Shown one piece after another: positions 40,548-48,984 of a DNA stretch of 64,000 bases. Source of the stretch: Streptomonospora litoralis (GTDB lineage Bacteria; Actinomycetota; Actinomycetes; Streptosporangiales; Streptosporangiaceae); NCBI RefSeq assembly GCF_004323735.1, contig NZ_CP036455.1, forward strand, positions 3,653,101-3,717,100, read 5' to 3'. The notes beneath the pieces are model-generated. The model ran no database searches, had not been told where the DNA came from, and saw nothing but the letters and a program-made list of their open reading frames with translations. Both the position numbers and the translations under genes were made by a program. The number at the start of each line of letters is the position of its first letter. The stretch's first letter is position 1.

Positions 40548-41885
40548 TCACCGGGGCCGGTGGTGTCCCGGCCGGAAGAGGCGGGTGGGGATCGCGTCGG
40601 CCATGGCCTGCATGCCGGCGTCGTTCGGGTGCAGGTGGTCGCCGCTGTCGTATTTCGGGTTCAGCCGCAGCGGATCGTCGGGGTCGCGCATCACCTCGGC
40701 GAAGTCGATGACGGCGTCGTAATCGGCGCTGTTGCGGATCCACTCGTTGACGGCCCGGCGCTTGGCCTCGTTCTCCTCGCTGTAGAAGCCGAGGGTGTCG
40801 CCCTTGAACGGCAGGATGGTGCCTCCGTAGATGCGCAGTCCGGCGGCGTGGGCGCGGGCGATGAGCTGGCGGTGGCCGCCGATGATCTCCTCGGCCGTGA
40901 CGGTCTCGGACTCCGGCGCCGAGGTGCCGGGGTGGCCGAGGTCGTTGACGCCGAGCAGCACGATCACGTGTTCGGCGCCGGGTTGGGCCAACACGTCGCG
41001 GTCGAAGCGGCCCAGTGCGCTCTGCCCGAAGAACGCCGCGTAGGACTCGGCGTCGCTGCCCTCGGGCGGGTTGGGGTCGTGCAGCAGCCGGTTGCCCGAG
41101 ATCCCCGCGTTGAGCACGCCGGTGCGCCGCAGGCGCTCGGCGAGCAGGTCGGGCCAGCGGTTGTTCGCCCCGACCGTCGACTCGGCGCCGTCGGTGATGG
41201 AATCGCCCAGCGCGACGACGGCCCCGGTGTGCTTGCCGCGGGCGCGCACGCTGACGCCGGACAGGAAATGCCACTGGGTGAGTGTGCGCGTCGCCGATAC
41301 CGAGGTCACGCCGGTGGCGTTTCCGGACGCGACCGCGTTCTCCTGGTAGGAGAACCCGTGCAGCGTGGTCACCGGCGTGCGCTCGGGAAGGTGGATGCTG
41401 ACCACCACCTCCGAGCGCGCGGGCAGCCGCAGCCGCACCGGGTCGCTGAGCATCGGTGCCCCCGCCGGGACGGTGACCGACTCCTTGCCGCCGAAGGTGA
41501 CCCGGCGGTCGGTGCGCAGTGCGATGTCGGTGCCCGACGAGCCCGCGCGCAGGGCCACGCGCACCTCACCGATGCGCAGCGGGGTCTCGCCGAACTCGTT
41601 GGTCAGCCGCAGCCGGACCCGGTCGCCGCCGACGCTGGTGTGTACGACCTGGCGGATCGTCTCGTCGTCCAGGACGGGTGTCGACGACTCCGGAGTTGCG
41701 GTGGGTGCGGTGGCCCAGGTGCCGACCCAGCTGCGGGGGCCGTGGTGGTCCGGGGGCCCCGGGTGCCAGCGGGGCTGTGCCGAGCTGTTGGCGGCGCCGA
41801 GGGAGAGCAGCAGCAGCGCGCCCGCCAGCACGGCGGCGATGCTGCGGGGGCGGCGGCGCGGTGGGGGACTCGTCGTAGCGGCCAT
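40548..41885 (-). CDS. Secreted SGNH/GDSL-family esterase
   Basis: A 445-residue secreted hydrolase. An Arg-rich N-terminus and hydrophobic stretch (IAAVLAGALLLLSLGAANSSA) form a signal peptide. A beta-rich domain (about 50-215) precedes the SGNH domain: VVALGDSITDGA (serine), NAGISGNR (Gly), LLGVNDLG (Asn) and DHLHPNDAG (catalytic Asp-x-x-His). Proteins of this layout deacetylate polysaccharides or lipids. It lies 3 bp behind the NodB deacetylase gene and near a GH10 xylanase, so xylan acetyl-esterase activity is a fair guess. Confidence 0.82.
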   Translation of the reverse strand: MAATTSPPPRRRPRSIAAVLAGALLLLSLGAANSSAQPRWHPGPPDHHGPRSWVGTWATAPTATPESSTPVLDDETIRQVVHTSVGGDRVRLRLTNEFGETPLRIGEVRVALRAGSSGTDIALRTDRRVTFGGKESVTVPAGAPMLSDPVRLRLPARSEVVVSIHLPERTPVTTLHGFSYQENAVASGNATGVTSVSATRTLTQWHFLSGVSVRARGKHTGAVVALGDSITDGAESTVGANNRWPDLLAERLRRTGVLNAGISGNRLLHDPNPPEGSDAESYAAFFGQSALGRFDRDVLAQPGAEHVIVLLGVNDLGHPGTSAPESETVTAEEIIGGHRQLIARAHAAGLRIYGGTILPFKGDTLGFYSEENEAKRRAVNEWIRNSADYDAVIDFAEVMRDPDDPLRLNPKYDSGDHLHPNDAGMQAMADAIPTRLFRPGHHRPR

Positions 41886-41888
41886 CGC

Positions 41889-42710
41889 CTACCCCCGCCG
41901 GGCCGGGCGGGCGAAGTGCCATCCGTCGGCGCGCAGACCGGGGATGATGCGGTCGACGGCCGCGACCGTCTGGCTGCGGTCGCCGCCGCCGTCGTGCAGG
42001 AGCACCACCGAGCGCGGCGTGATGCCCTCCTCCAGGCGGCGGACCAGCTCGTCGGTGCCCGGCGGCACCCAGTCCTCCACGGCCAGGCTCCAGCCCAGCG
42101 GCTGCATGCCCAGTTCGGCGGAGACCTCGGGCGTCTGGCCCCAGGCTCCGTAGGGCGCGCGGAAGTAGGGGATGCGGGCGTGCGGGACCGCGTCGCGGAT
42201 CGCGTCGTTGGTGGCGCGCAGGTCGGCGCGGATGTCGGCGGGCGACCACGTGCTCATGTCGTCGTGGCGCATGGTGTGGTTGCACAGCGTGTGCCCGGCG
42301 GCGGCGATGCGCCGCACGATTTCCGGATGCTGCCGCACGTGCTCGCCCCACAGGCAGAACACGGCTTTGACGCGGTGCTCGCGCAGCACGCCGAGCAGGC
42401 GGGGGGTGTCGTCGGGGTCGGGCCCGTCGTCGAAGGTCAGCGCGACAGCCTTGCCGCCGCGCTGTGTCGAGTCGACGATCTCCGCGGTGGCGGGACCGCC
42501 GGGACCGTGGTGGCCGTGGTGCGCATCGTGGTGGCCGGGACCGTGGTGGCCGTCGTGGCCGTGGCCGCGGTGGTGTCCGTCGTGGCCGTGGTGGCGCGCG
42601 GGCGTCTGGCCCGCGTGCGCCGGCGCCACGGCGCAGAGGGCGAATCCGATGGTGAGCAGGGACACGAGCACGCGCCCCCGCGTACGCGAACGTCCGGAAG
42701 TGGTCGTCAC
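41889..42710 (-). CDS. Secreted polysaccharide deacetylase (NodB/CE4) with His-rich linker
   Basis: A 273-residue exported protein: signal peptide (LVSLLTIGFALCAVAPAHA), then a striking linker of about 45 residues made mostly of His, Gly and Asp, then the NodB domain. NodB motifs are complete: TFDDGPD, the metal histidines of NHTMRHDD, RAPYGAW and the catalytic LLHDGGG. CE4 enzymes remove acetyl groups from xylan, chitin or peptidoglycan. The palindrome 28 bp upstream also occurs before the GH10 xylanase gene, which favours xylan as substrate. Confidence 0.85.
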   Translation of the reverse strand: MTTTSGRSRTRGRVLVSLLTIGFALCAVAPAHAGQTPARHHGHDGHHRGHGHDGHHGPGHHDAHHGHHGPGGPATAEIVDSTQRGGKAVALTFDDGPDPDDTPRLLGVLREHRVKAVFCLWGEHVRQHPEIVRRIAAAGHTLCNHTMRHDDMSTWSPADIRADLRATNDAIRDAVPHARIPYFRAPYGAWGQTPEVSAELGMQPLGWSLAVEDWVPPGTDELVRRLEEGITPRSVVLLHDGGGDRSQTVAAVDRIIPGLRADGWHFARPARRG

Positions 42711-42737
42711 ACAGGTCTCCTCAGCCGCGACACACGG

Positions 42738-42755
42738 TTCCGGAAGTTTCCGGAA
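42738..42755 (-). promoter_or_regulatory. Operator-like palindrome before the deacetylase gene
   Basis: TTCCGGAA-GT-TTCCGGAA is an 18-bp palindrome lying 28 bp upstream of the deacetylase start. The core CGGAA-N2-TTCCG recurs at 44030-44041 before the xylanase gene. The LacI regulator encoded between them is the obvious candidate to bind both. Confidence 0.6.
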
Positions 42756-42840
42756 TGTGAAGGCAACCTAAAGAGCGCCGTACCGCCGTGTCAACGACCC
42801 CGGGGCCGAAAATCCCCGCCGCGGCCCGCCACGCCCGGCC

Positions 42841-43887
42841 TCACCCCGAAACCCTGCCCGGCACGGCCGCCGTGCTGTCGCGGACGACCAGTTCGGTGGC
42901 CAGCTCGACCCGCGGACTCTCGATCGCCTCGCCGCGCACCAGCCGGTGCACGGTGCGCACCGCGAGCCGGCCCATGTCCGCCAGCGGCTGGCGCACCGTG
43001 GTCAGCGGGGGCGAGGCCCACCGCGCCTCTGGCAGGTCGTCGAAGCCGATCACGCTGACGTCGGCCGGCACGCGCAGCCCGCGCCGGCGCAGCGCCTCGT
43101 AGACGCCCAGGGTCATCTGGTCGCTGGCGGAGAACACGGCGGTCGGCGGGTCGGCGAGGCCGAACAGGTGCTCGCCCGCACGAAAGCCCGACTCGTAGTC
43201 GAACTCGCCGGGCACGACCAGGTCGGGGTCGACGTCGAGCCCGGCGGTCTCCAGCCCGGCCCGGTAGCCGTCGAGGCGGGCGCGGCTGCACCACAGCTCG
43301 GGCCGCCCGGCGACGAAGCCGATGCGCCGGTGCCCGCGGCTGATCAGGTGGTCGACGGCGCTGAGGCCGCCGGCCCAGTTGGTCGAGCCGATCGTGGGCA
43401 CGGCCAGGTCGGGCACCCCCACGGGGTCGATCACCACCGCGGGCACGTGCAGCTCGTCCAGCTCCGCGCGCAGCGAGGAGTCCAGGTCGGTGGTGACCAG
43501 GACGGCGCCGTCGCTGGTGCGCGAGCGCACGTTGCGCAGCCACTGCCGGGTGGAGCTGGCCCGCCGGTGGATCGCCGAGACGACGATGCCGCTGCCCGCG
43601 TCGTGCGCCGCGTCCTCCACCCCGCGGATGATCTCCACCGCCCACGGACTGTCCAGGTCGTTGAAGACCAGATCCAGCAGCCCGACCATCTCACCGGCCT
43701 TGTCGCCGGCCTTGCTGCCCCGGCGGCGGTAGCCGCGTGTGCGCAGCAGGCCCTCGATGCGCTCGCGGGTGGCCGGAGCCACGTCTCCCCGGCCGTTGAG
43801 GACACGCGAGACGGTGGGCGCGGACACGCCCGCCTCCGCCGCGATGGCGGAGATGGTGACGGCTGCTGGGGACGGGGAATCGGCCAC
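42841..43887 (-). CDS. LacI-family repressor of the xylan locus
   Basis: A 348-residue LacI/GalR regulator. The helix-turn-helix and hinge are TISAIAAEAGVSAPTVSRVLNG followed by APATRERIEGLLRTRGY; the periplasmic-binding-like ligand domain continues to the end with typical TVSVIGFDDLPEARWASPPLTTVRQP. The GTG at 43887 has AAGGAGGA upstream; the ORF extension to 44052 lacks a start with a ribosome site. It sits between the deacetylase-esterase pair and the diverging GH10 gene and probably responds to a xylo-oligosaccharide. Confidence 0.88.
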   Translation of the reverse strand: MADSPSPAAVTISAIAAEAGVSAPTVSRVLNGRGDVAPATRERIEGLLRTRGYRRRGSKAGDKAGEMVGLLDLVFNDLDSPWAVEIIRGVEDAAHDAGSGIVVSAIHRRASSTRQWLRNVRSRTSDGAVLVTTDLDSSLRAELDELHVPAVVIDPVGVPDLAVPTIGSTNWAGGLSAVDHLISRGHRRIGFVAGRPELWCSRARLDGYRAGLETAGLDVDPDLVVPGEFDYESGFRAGEHLFGLADPPTAVFSASDQMTLGVYEALRRRGLRVPADVSVIGFDDLPEARWASPPLTTVRQPLADMGRLAVRTVHRLVRGEAIESPRVELATELVVRDSTAAVPGRVSG

Positions 43888-44029
43888 TGCTCCTCCTTCG
43901 TACCTACCCAGAGTACGGACACAGCGGGCCGGGGATGCCGGGCGGGCGGCCGGCGCCGGCCGCCCTGCGGGGCCTCGGGGGATTGACGCCCCTGTCCAGG
44001 AGCGCTTACTGTCCTTCGACGCCGTATCA

Positions 44030-44041
44030 CGGAATTTTCCG
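44030..44041 (+). promoter_or_regulatory. Operator-like palindrome before the xylanase gene
   Basis: CGGAA-TT-TTCCG lies 37 bp upstream of the xylanase start and repeats the core of the palindrome at 42738-42755. GAAA/TTTC inverted pairs are also known operators of streptomycete xylanase genes. Binding by the adjacent LacI protein is inferred. Confidence 0.55.
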
Positions 44042-44078
44042 GAAATTAACAACGGCAGACCGAATGGGAGTCCCCCCG

Positions 44079-45320
44079 ATGAAACCCATCCGCATCGCCA
44101 CCACCGCCCTGGCGGCAGCCGCCCTCACCCTCCCGCTGGCAGCGTCGCCGGCCTCCGCCGACTTCTCCTTCGGCGGCGGGCACGGCTGGCCGCCCGACCA
44201 CGCCAACGGCAAGTTCCAGAAGTTGCGCTGGGCCGCGCCGCACGACTTCTACATCGGCACCGCCGTCGCCGGCGGCGGCCACCACGAGGAACAGAACTAC
44301 CCCGACCCCTTCACCTCGGACCACAAGTACCGGAAGAAGCTGGCCCGCCAGTTCAACTCGGTCTCCCCCGAGAACCAGATGAAGTGGGAGTACATCCACC
44401 CCGAGCGGGGCGAGTACAACTTCGAGATGGCCGACCGCATCGTCGACTTCGCCGAGCGCAACGGGCAGGTCGTCCGCGGCCACACGCTGATGTGGCACAG
44501 CCAGAACCCGGCGTGGCTGGAGGAGGGCGACTTCTCCGACTCCGAGCTGCGCGCGATCCTGCGCGACCACATCACCACGGTCGTCGGCCGCTACAAGGGC
44601 CGGATCCAGCAGTGGGACGTCACCAACGAGATCTTCGACAGCGAGGGCAACCTGCGCACCGAGGAGAACATCTGGCTGCGCGAGCTGGGCCCGGGCATCA
44701 TCGCCGACTCCTTCCGCTGGGCGCACCAGGCCGACCCGCATGCCGAGCTGTACCTCAACGACTACGGCGTCGAGAGCATCAACGCGAAGAGCGACGCCTA
44801 CTACCAGCTCGCCAAGGACCTGCTCGCCGACGACGTGCCGCTGCACGGATTCTCCACCCAGGCCCACCTGAGCCTGAACTACGGCTTTCCCGGCGACCTG
44901 GAGGAGAACCTGCGCCGCTTCGACGAACTGGGCCTGGGCACGGCCATCACCGAGATGGACGTGCGCATGGACCTGCCGGAGAGCGGCGAACCCACCGAGG
45001 CGCAGCTGGAGAAGCAGGCCGACTACTACCGGCAGGGATTGTCGGCGTGCCTGGACGTCGAGGGCTGCGACTCCTTCACCATCTGGGGCTTCACCGACAA
45101 GTACTCCTGGGTTCCCGTCTTCTTCGAGGGCCAGGGCTCGGCAACGGTGATGACCGGCGACTACACCCGCAAGCCGTCCTTCTTCGCGCTGCACGAGGAA
45201 CTGCAGGAGGCGAAGTGGGACGACTGGTGGCCGTGGCGCAACGGGCGCGCGCACTGGGGCGACGGCGACCGCGACGGGCACGACGGGCGCGGGCACGGCG
45301 ACCACGGCCGCGGCCGCTGA
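44079..45320 (+). CDS. Secreted GH10 endo-1,4-beta-xylanase
   Basis: A 413-residue secreted enzyme. The signal peptide ends near SPASA (about residue 28). The GH10 barrel shows the acid/base glutamate in QQWDVTNEIF and the nucleophile in TAITEMDVRMD, with HTLMWHSQNPAW between. No carbohydrate-binding module follows; instead there is a Trp-rich strand and a 20-residue tail of His, Gly, Asp and Arg. The ATG at 44079 has GGGAG (44065-44069) nine bases upstream; the ATG at 44064 would swallow that site. It cuts internal xylan bonds and is expected to be induced through the LacI regulator. Confidence 0.92.
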   Translation: MKPIRIATTALAAAALTLPLAASPASADFSFGGGHGWPPDHANGKFQKLRWAAPHDFYIGTAVAGGGHHEEQNYPDPFTSDHKYRKKLARQFNSVSPENQMKWEYIHPERGEYNFEMADRIVDFAERNGQVVRGHTLMWHSQNPAWLEEGDFSDSELRAILRDHITTVVGRYKGRIQQWDVTNEIFDSEGNLRTEENIWLRELGPGIIADSFRWAHQADPHAELYLNDYGVESINAKSDAYYQLAKDLLADDVPLHGFSTQAHLSLNYGFPGDLEENLRRFDELGLGTAITEMDVRMDLPESGEPTEAQLEKQADYYRQGLSACLDVEGCDSFTIWGFTDKYSWVPVFFEGQGSATVMTGDYTRKPSFFALHEELQEAKWDDWWPWRNGRAHWGDGDRDGHDGRGHGDHGRGR

Positions 45321-45349
45321 CCGGCCCACCCGGCGCCGCAGCCGGCCGC

Positions 45350-45392
45350 GCGCGGTTCGCCGCTTTCCTGGGCAGGGGGCGGCGAACCGCGC
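45350..45392. terminator. Hairpin terminator between xylanase and methyltransferase
   Basis: A perfect 14-bp stem (45350-45363 with 45379-45392, GCGCGGTTCGCCGC and complement) around a 15-base loop lies between the two convergent genes and can serve both. Confidence 0.8.
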
Positions 45393-45443
45393 GGGCCGCC
45401 GGGCGGACGCAGGCCGTCCGCCCGCCGACGCCCGCCCTTCGAC

Positions 45444-46286
45444 TCACGGCTTGACGGCGACGCCGGCGTGTTCCCAGATGGTCTTGCCGGGGATCTCGAC
45501 CGGGTCGACGCCCGGCTTGCGCCAGGTGTCGCAATCGACGAGCCGGGCGGGCTCCGCGTCGTCCGGCGCGGGGGACACGAGGTCCAGGCCGGCGACGGCC
45601 GCCTCGCACTCCTTGGAGGAGCGCACCCGCCCCCACGGCGCGCCCGAGGCGTGCACGCGGCGCGTGAATTCGTCGGCCGCCTCGGGGGTGTCGGAGCACA
45701 GGTGCGAGTAGACCAGTGCCGAGCCGGAGGGGAACGGGTCGAGGTAGCGCCGGACCAGGCCGAAGGGGTCGTCCTCGTCGGGGATGCAATGCAGCAGCGA
45801 GACCAGCATCAGGCACACCGGCTGCGCGGTGTCGAGCAGCCGACGGGTTTCGGGGTCGTTCATCACGGTCTCGACGTCGCTCAGGTCCGCGGTGATGACC
45901 GCGGTCGTGTCGTTCTCGACGAGCAGCGCGCGGGCGTGCGTGAGCACCATCGGGTCGATGTCGACGTAGACGACGCGGTTCTCGGGCGAGTTCCGCTGGG
46001 CGACCTGGTGGGTGTTCTCGACTGTAGGGAGTCCGGAGCCCAGGTCGAGGAACTGGCCGATGCCCAGGTGTCCGGACACGTAGTCGACGGCGCGGGACAG
46101 GAAGGCGCGGTTCTGGTGGGCGAGGACGGTGGTCCCCGGGTTGGTCTCCTCGACGGCGGCGGCGAGTTCGCGGTCGAGGGGGAAGTTGTCCTTGCCTCCC
46201 AGCAGCGCGTCGTAGGCGCGGGCGACGGTCGGCTTCGACAGGTCCAGTTCGGCAGCGGGTGAAGGGGACCGGGGTGCATCGCTCAT
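45444..46286 (-). CDS. DUF574-type SAM-dependent methyltransferase, paralogue 2
   Basis: A 280-residue DUF574 protein. VARAYDALLGGKDNFPLDR is the family start, FLDLGSGLPTVENTHQVAQ the SAM loop and VVYVDIDPMVLTHARALL the following strand. It shares its layout with the proteins at 39395 and 50498, and like them has no gene partner that reveals its substrate. Confidence 0.86.
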   Translation of the reverse strand: MSDAPRSPSPAAELDLSKPTVARAYDALLGGKDNFPLDRELAAAVEETNPGTTVLAHQNRAFLSRAVDYVSGHLGIGQFLDLGSGLPTVENTHQVAQRNSPENRVVYVDIDPMVLTHARALLVENDTTAVITADLSDVETVMNDPETRRLLDTAQPVCLMLVSLLHCIPDEDDPFGLVRRYLDPFPSGSALVYSHLCSDTPEAADEFTRRVHASGAPWGRVRSSKECEAAVAGLDLVSPAPDDAEPARLVDCDTWRKPGVDPVEIPGKTIWEHAGVAVKP

Positions 46287-46528
46287 CGGGTCTGCTCTCT
46301 CCTGTTCGAGGGGCTGGGGGAGGATCGCGCGGTATGCGAGCCCCGTCTTCGAGAGAGACTACGGGGCCCCGGCGGCCTCTACGGGAGATTCCGGCGAATC
46401 CGGCCGCGCCGGAACCGCCGCCGTGTCAACGGTGCGCGCAAGCACTTGCGGCGCCGGTCGCCGCAAGGCGCTGGAGCCCTGCCGGGGCAGCGGATCAGGC
46501 TGGGCAGGAAGCGGAAGGAGGGCTGCTC

Positions 46529-46909
46529 GTGTCCGCCGAAGCGCCTACCGGCTCACCTCGCGTGGTGTCGCTGTCTTGGGGCCGCATGGAGGTGGAGGGC
46601 GTGGGCACCGGCAAGGACTTCAAGCTCCACCCCGCCGGCGGCCGCCCCTGGGATTGGAACGAGACCGGAACACGGCACTCCCCCGGCGTCCTCCCCGCCG
46701 ACGTCGAGGAACTGCTCGACCGCGGCGCCGCGGTCGTGGTCCTCTCCCGCGGCATGCAGGAGCGCCTGGGCGTCGACCCGCGGACACTGGAGCTGCTGGA
46801 GTCGCACTCGATCGAGGTCCACACGGCCGAAACCACCGAGGCGGTCCGCATCTACAACGCCCTCGCCCCCACCCGCCCGGCCGGCGGCCTCTTCCACTCG
46901 ACCTGCTGA
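46529..46909 (+). CDS. Mth938-like (DUF498) domain protein
   Basis: A 126-residue protein made of one Mth938 domain: SLSWGRMEVEG, GKDFKLHPAGGRPWDWNETGTRHSPG and the later VVLSRGMQERLGV and AVRIYNALA are typical. The fold is shared with NDUFAF3 in eukaryotes; the bacterial role is unknown. The GTG at 46529 has GGAAGGAGG just upstream. It is a stand-alone gene. Confidence 0.82.
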   Translation: MSAEAPTGSPRVVSLSWGRMEVEGVGTGKDFKLHPAGGRPWDWNETGTRHSPGVLPADVEELLDRGAAVVVLSRGMQERLGVDPRTLELLESHSIEVHTAETTEAVRIYNALAPTRPAGGLFHSTC

Positions 46910-47000
46910 GTCGCTTCGGCCGCCTCATCGGCGGGGAGCACCGGCCCTGGAACGTCGAGCGGTGCGCCATGTGGTCTCGCGGGGGCGTGTCAGGCCCGTC

Positions 47001-48269
47001 TCACGGCCGCTCGGAGGCGGGGCCGGGCGGTTCGCCGGATGCGGCTCGGGCGGCGCGGCCCAGGAGGAGGTCGCGTTCGCGGGTGTTGGCGGTCAGGGAG
47101 GCGGCCTTCTCGAATTCCGCTCTGGCCTCGGTGCGGCGGTCCAGGGACTCCAGTAGATCGGCGCGGACGCTGGGGAGCAGGTGGTAGTCGCGCAGCGCGG
47201 GAACGTCGGACAGCTCGTCCACGAGTTTCAGCGCGGCGGCCGGGCCCTCGGCCTTGGAGAGCGCGACCGCGCGGTTGAGCGCCACGACCGGTGAGGGCTG
47301 CACGTCCAGCAGCCGGGTGTAGAGCGAGGCGATCATCGGCCAGTCGGTGTCCTCGTAGTGCACCGCTTTGGCGTGGCAGGCGGCGATCGCGGCCTGCAGG
47401 GAGTAGGGGCCGCGTCCGGCGCGCTGCAGGGAGGCGAAGCCGCGGTTGATCAGCATCCGGTTCCACTTGGTGCGGTTCTGGTCGGCGAGCAGCACCGGCT
47501 CGCCGTCGACACCGGTGCGGGCTCCGGCGCGCGACGCCTGGAACTCCAGCAGCGCCGCCAGTCCGTGCACCTCCGGCTCTTCGGGCATCAGGCCCGCGAG
47601 GACGCGCGCCAGGCGAAGGGCGTCCTCGCACAGCGCAGGACGCAGCAGGTCGTCTCCGGCGGTTGCGGAATAGCCCTCGTTGAAGACGAGGTAGACGACC
47701 TCCAGCACCGAGGCCAGCCGCTCGCCGCGCTCGGCGCCGTAGGGGACCTCGAAGGCGACGTCGGCCTTCGCCAGGGTCCGCTTGGCGCGCACGATGCGCT
47801 GGGCGACGGTCGGCTCGGCGGCCAAGAAGGCGCGGGCGATCTCCCGGGTCGTCAGCCCGCCGAGCAGCCGCAGCGTCAGCGCGACCCGCGCCTCGGTGGA
47901 CAGCACCGGATGGCACGTGGTGAAGATCAGCCGCAGCACGTCGTCGTCGATGTCGTCGGCGTCGGCCGGGTCGTCCGCCGGCGGCGTTTCGGCGAGCGAC
48001 CGGCCGACCTCGGCCAGCTTGCGGGCGTAGGTCTCGCGGCGGCGGACGAGGTCGATGGCGCGGCGCTTGGCCGCGGCCATGAGCCAGGCGCCCGGCTTAT
48101 CCGGGACGCCCGACTCCGGCCACTGCTCCAGCGCCGCGACGACGGCGTCCTGCGCGATCTCCTCGGCGATGCCGACGTCGCGCACGACCCGCGTGACACC
48201 GGCGATGATCCGCGCGGACTCGATACGGAAGACGGTCTCCACCGTCTCCGCTGTGTTCCTCTCGCTCAC
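47001..48269 (-). CDS. ECF42-type RNA polymerase sigma factor with TPR-like extension
   Basis: A 422-residue sigma factor, twice the usual ECF length. Sigma2 (about 15-80) contains AEEIAQDAVVAALEQW and PGAWLMAAAKRRAIDLVRR; sigma4 (about 110-180) contains LTLRLLGGLTTREIARAFL. The C-terminal 240 residues (from about 180) are the extension of the ECF42 group (LLADQNRTKWNRMLI, EDTDWPMIASLYTRL, ALNRAVALSKAEG), with tetratrico-like helices. ECF42 factors have no classical anti-sigma and are linked to DGPF proteins; one is encoded just upstream. Confidence 0.88.
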   Translation of the reverse strand: MSERNTAETVETVFRIESARIIAGVTRVVRDVGIAEEIAQDAVVAALEQWPESGVPDKPGAWLMAAAKRRAIDLVRRRETYARKLAEVGRSLAETPPADDPADADDIDDDVLRLIFTTCHPVLSTEARVALTLRLLGGLTTREIARAFLAAEPTVAQRIVRAKRTLAKADVAFEVPYGAERGERLASVLEVVYLVFNEGYSATAGDDLLRPALCEDALRLARVLAGLMPEEPEVHGLAALLEFQASRAGARTGVDGEPVLLADQNRTKWNRMLINRGFASLQRAGRGPYSLQAAIAACHAKAVHYEDTDWPMIASLYTRLLDVQPSPVVALNRAVALSKAEGPAAALKLVDELSDVPALRDYHLLPSVRADLLESLDRRTEARAEFEKAASLTANTRERDLLLGRAARAASGEPPGPASERP

Positions 48270-48318
48270 GCCTCGATCTCAGCATCGACGCCCGCGCCGG
48301 GCAAGCACGGTGTGCTCA

Positions 48319-48675
48319 CTACTCGGCGATCTCGCGGACCTCGACCGACGTGGTCGGCTCGTACCGCCCCTGGACCTCCAGGAAGCGCCGCGCCCACTCC
48401 AGGGCCTCCGCCTTGTCCTTGGCCTGGATGATGGTGTACCCGCCGACGACCTCCCGGCTTTCGGTGAACGGACCGTCGGTGTAGTGGGCCTTGTCGCCCG
48501 ACCAGGTGACCTTGGTGGCCTCGGAGGTCGGGGCGAGCTCGGCCATGTCCAGCACCACCCCGGCCTTGGTGATCTCCTCGTAGAGCTCTCCCATGCGCTG
48601 CTGGAGCTCGGCGCTGGGCGCCTCGGCGGGGCGGTTCTGCTCGTCGTGGTAGCTGATGCTCAGAAAGCGCGGCAT
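48319..48675 (-). CDS. YCII-related DGPF-domain protein, ECF42 partner
   Basis: A 118-residue ferredoxin-like protein of the YCII-related family. The motif TDGPFTESREVVGGYTIIQAKDKAEALEWA contains the D-G-P-F signature of proteins encoded with ECF42 sigma factors. It is placed 49 bp upstream of the sigma gene on the same strand, probably in one transcript. Its function is uncertain; regulation of, or by, the sigma factor has been proposed for the family. Confidence 0.88.
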   Translation of the reverse strand: MPRFLSISYHDEQNRPAEAPSAELQQRMGELYEEITKAGVVLDMAELAPTSEATKVTWSGDKAHYTDGPFTESREVVGGYTIIQAKDKAEALEWARRFLEVQGRYEPTTSVEVREIAE

Positions 48676-48914
48676 GGTGGCTCCTCGCTCGGGTGGGGCG
48701 GGGGCTCTCCCCGCCTCTCACCCGGTGCGTCGAACGGGGAGGCGCAGGATCGACAGGCGCCGCGAAATTTTTCCGGCGGGTCCCGCGGCGGCTCTATGGC
48801 GGAGCCGGAGCGCCGCGGCGCTCCGGCCAGCACCCGCGGCCGACGCGGGCCGACCGGACGCGCTGTGTCGCCGGACGAACACCGAGCGCATGGCCTGCGC
48901 TTTCCGCCGACCGC

Positions 48915-48943
48915 TTGCCGCAGGGTGGGAAATACCCGATAAT
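48915..48943 (+). promoter_or_regulatory. Sigma-70-type promoter of the MFS gene
   Basis: TTGCCG (48915-48920) and GATAAT (48938-48943) are 17 bp apart, a good -35/-10 pair, 41 bp before the ATG at 48985. The rest of the 309-bp gap shows nothing else I recognise. Confidence 0.6.
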
Positions 48944-48984
48944 CGGCCGTCCTTGTGTCGCGGAAAAAGAGGCCCTATCTCCCG

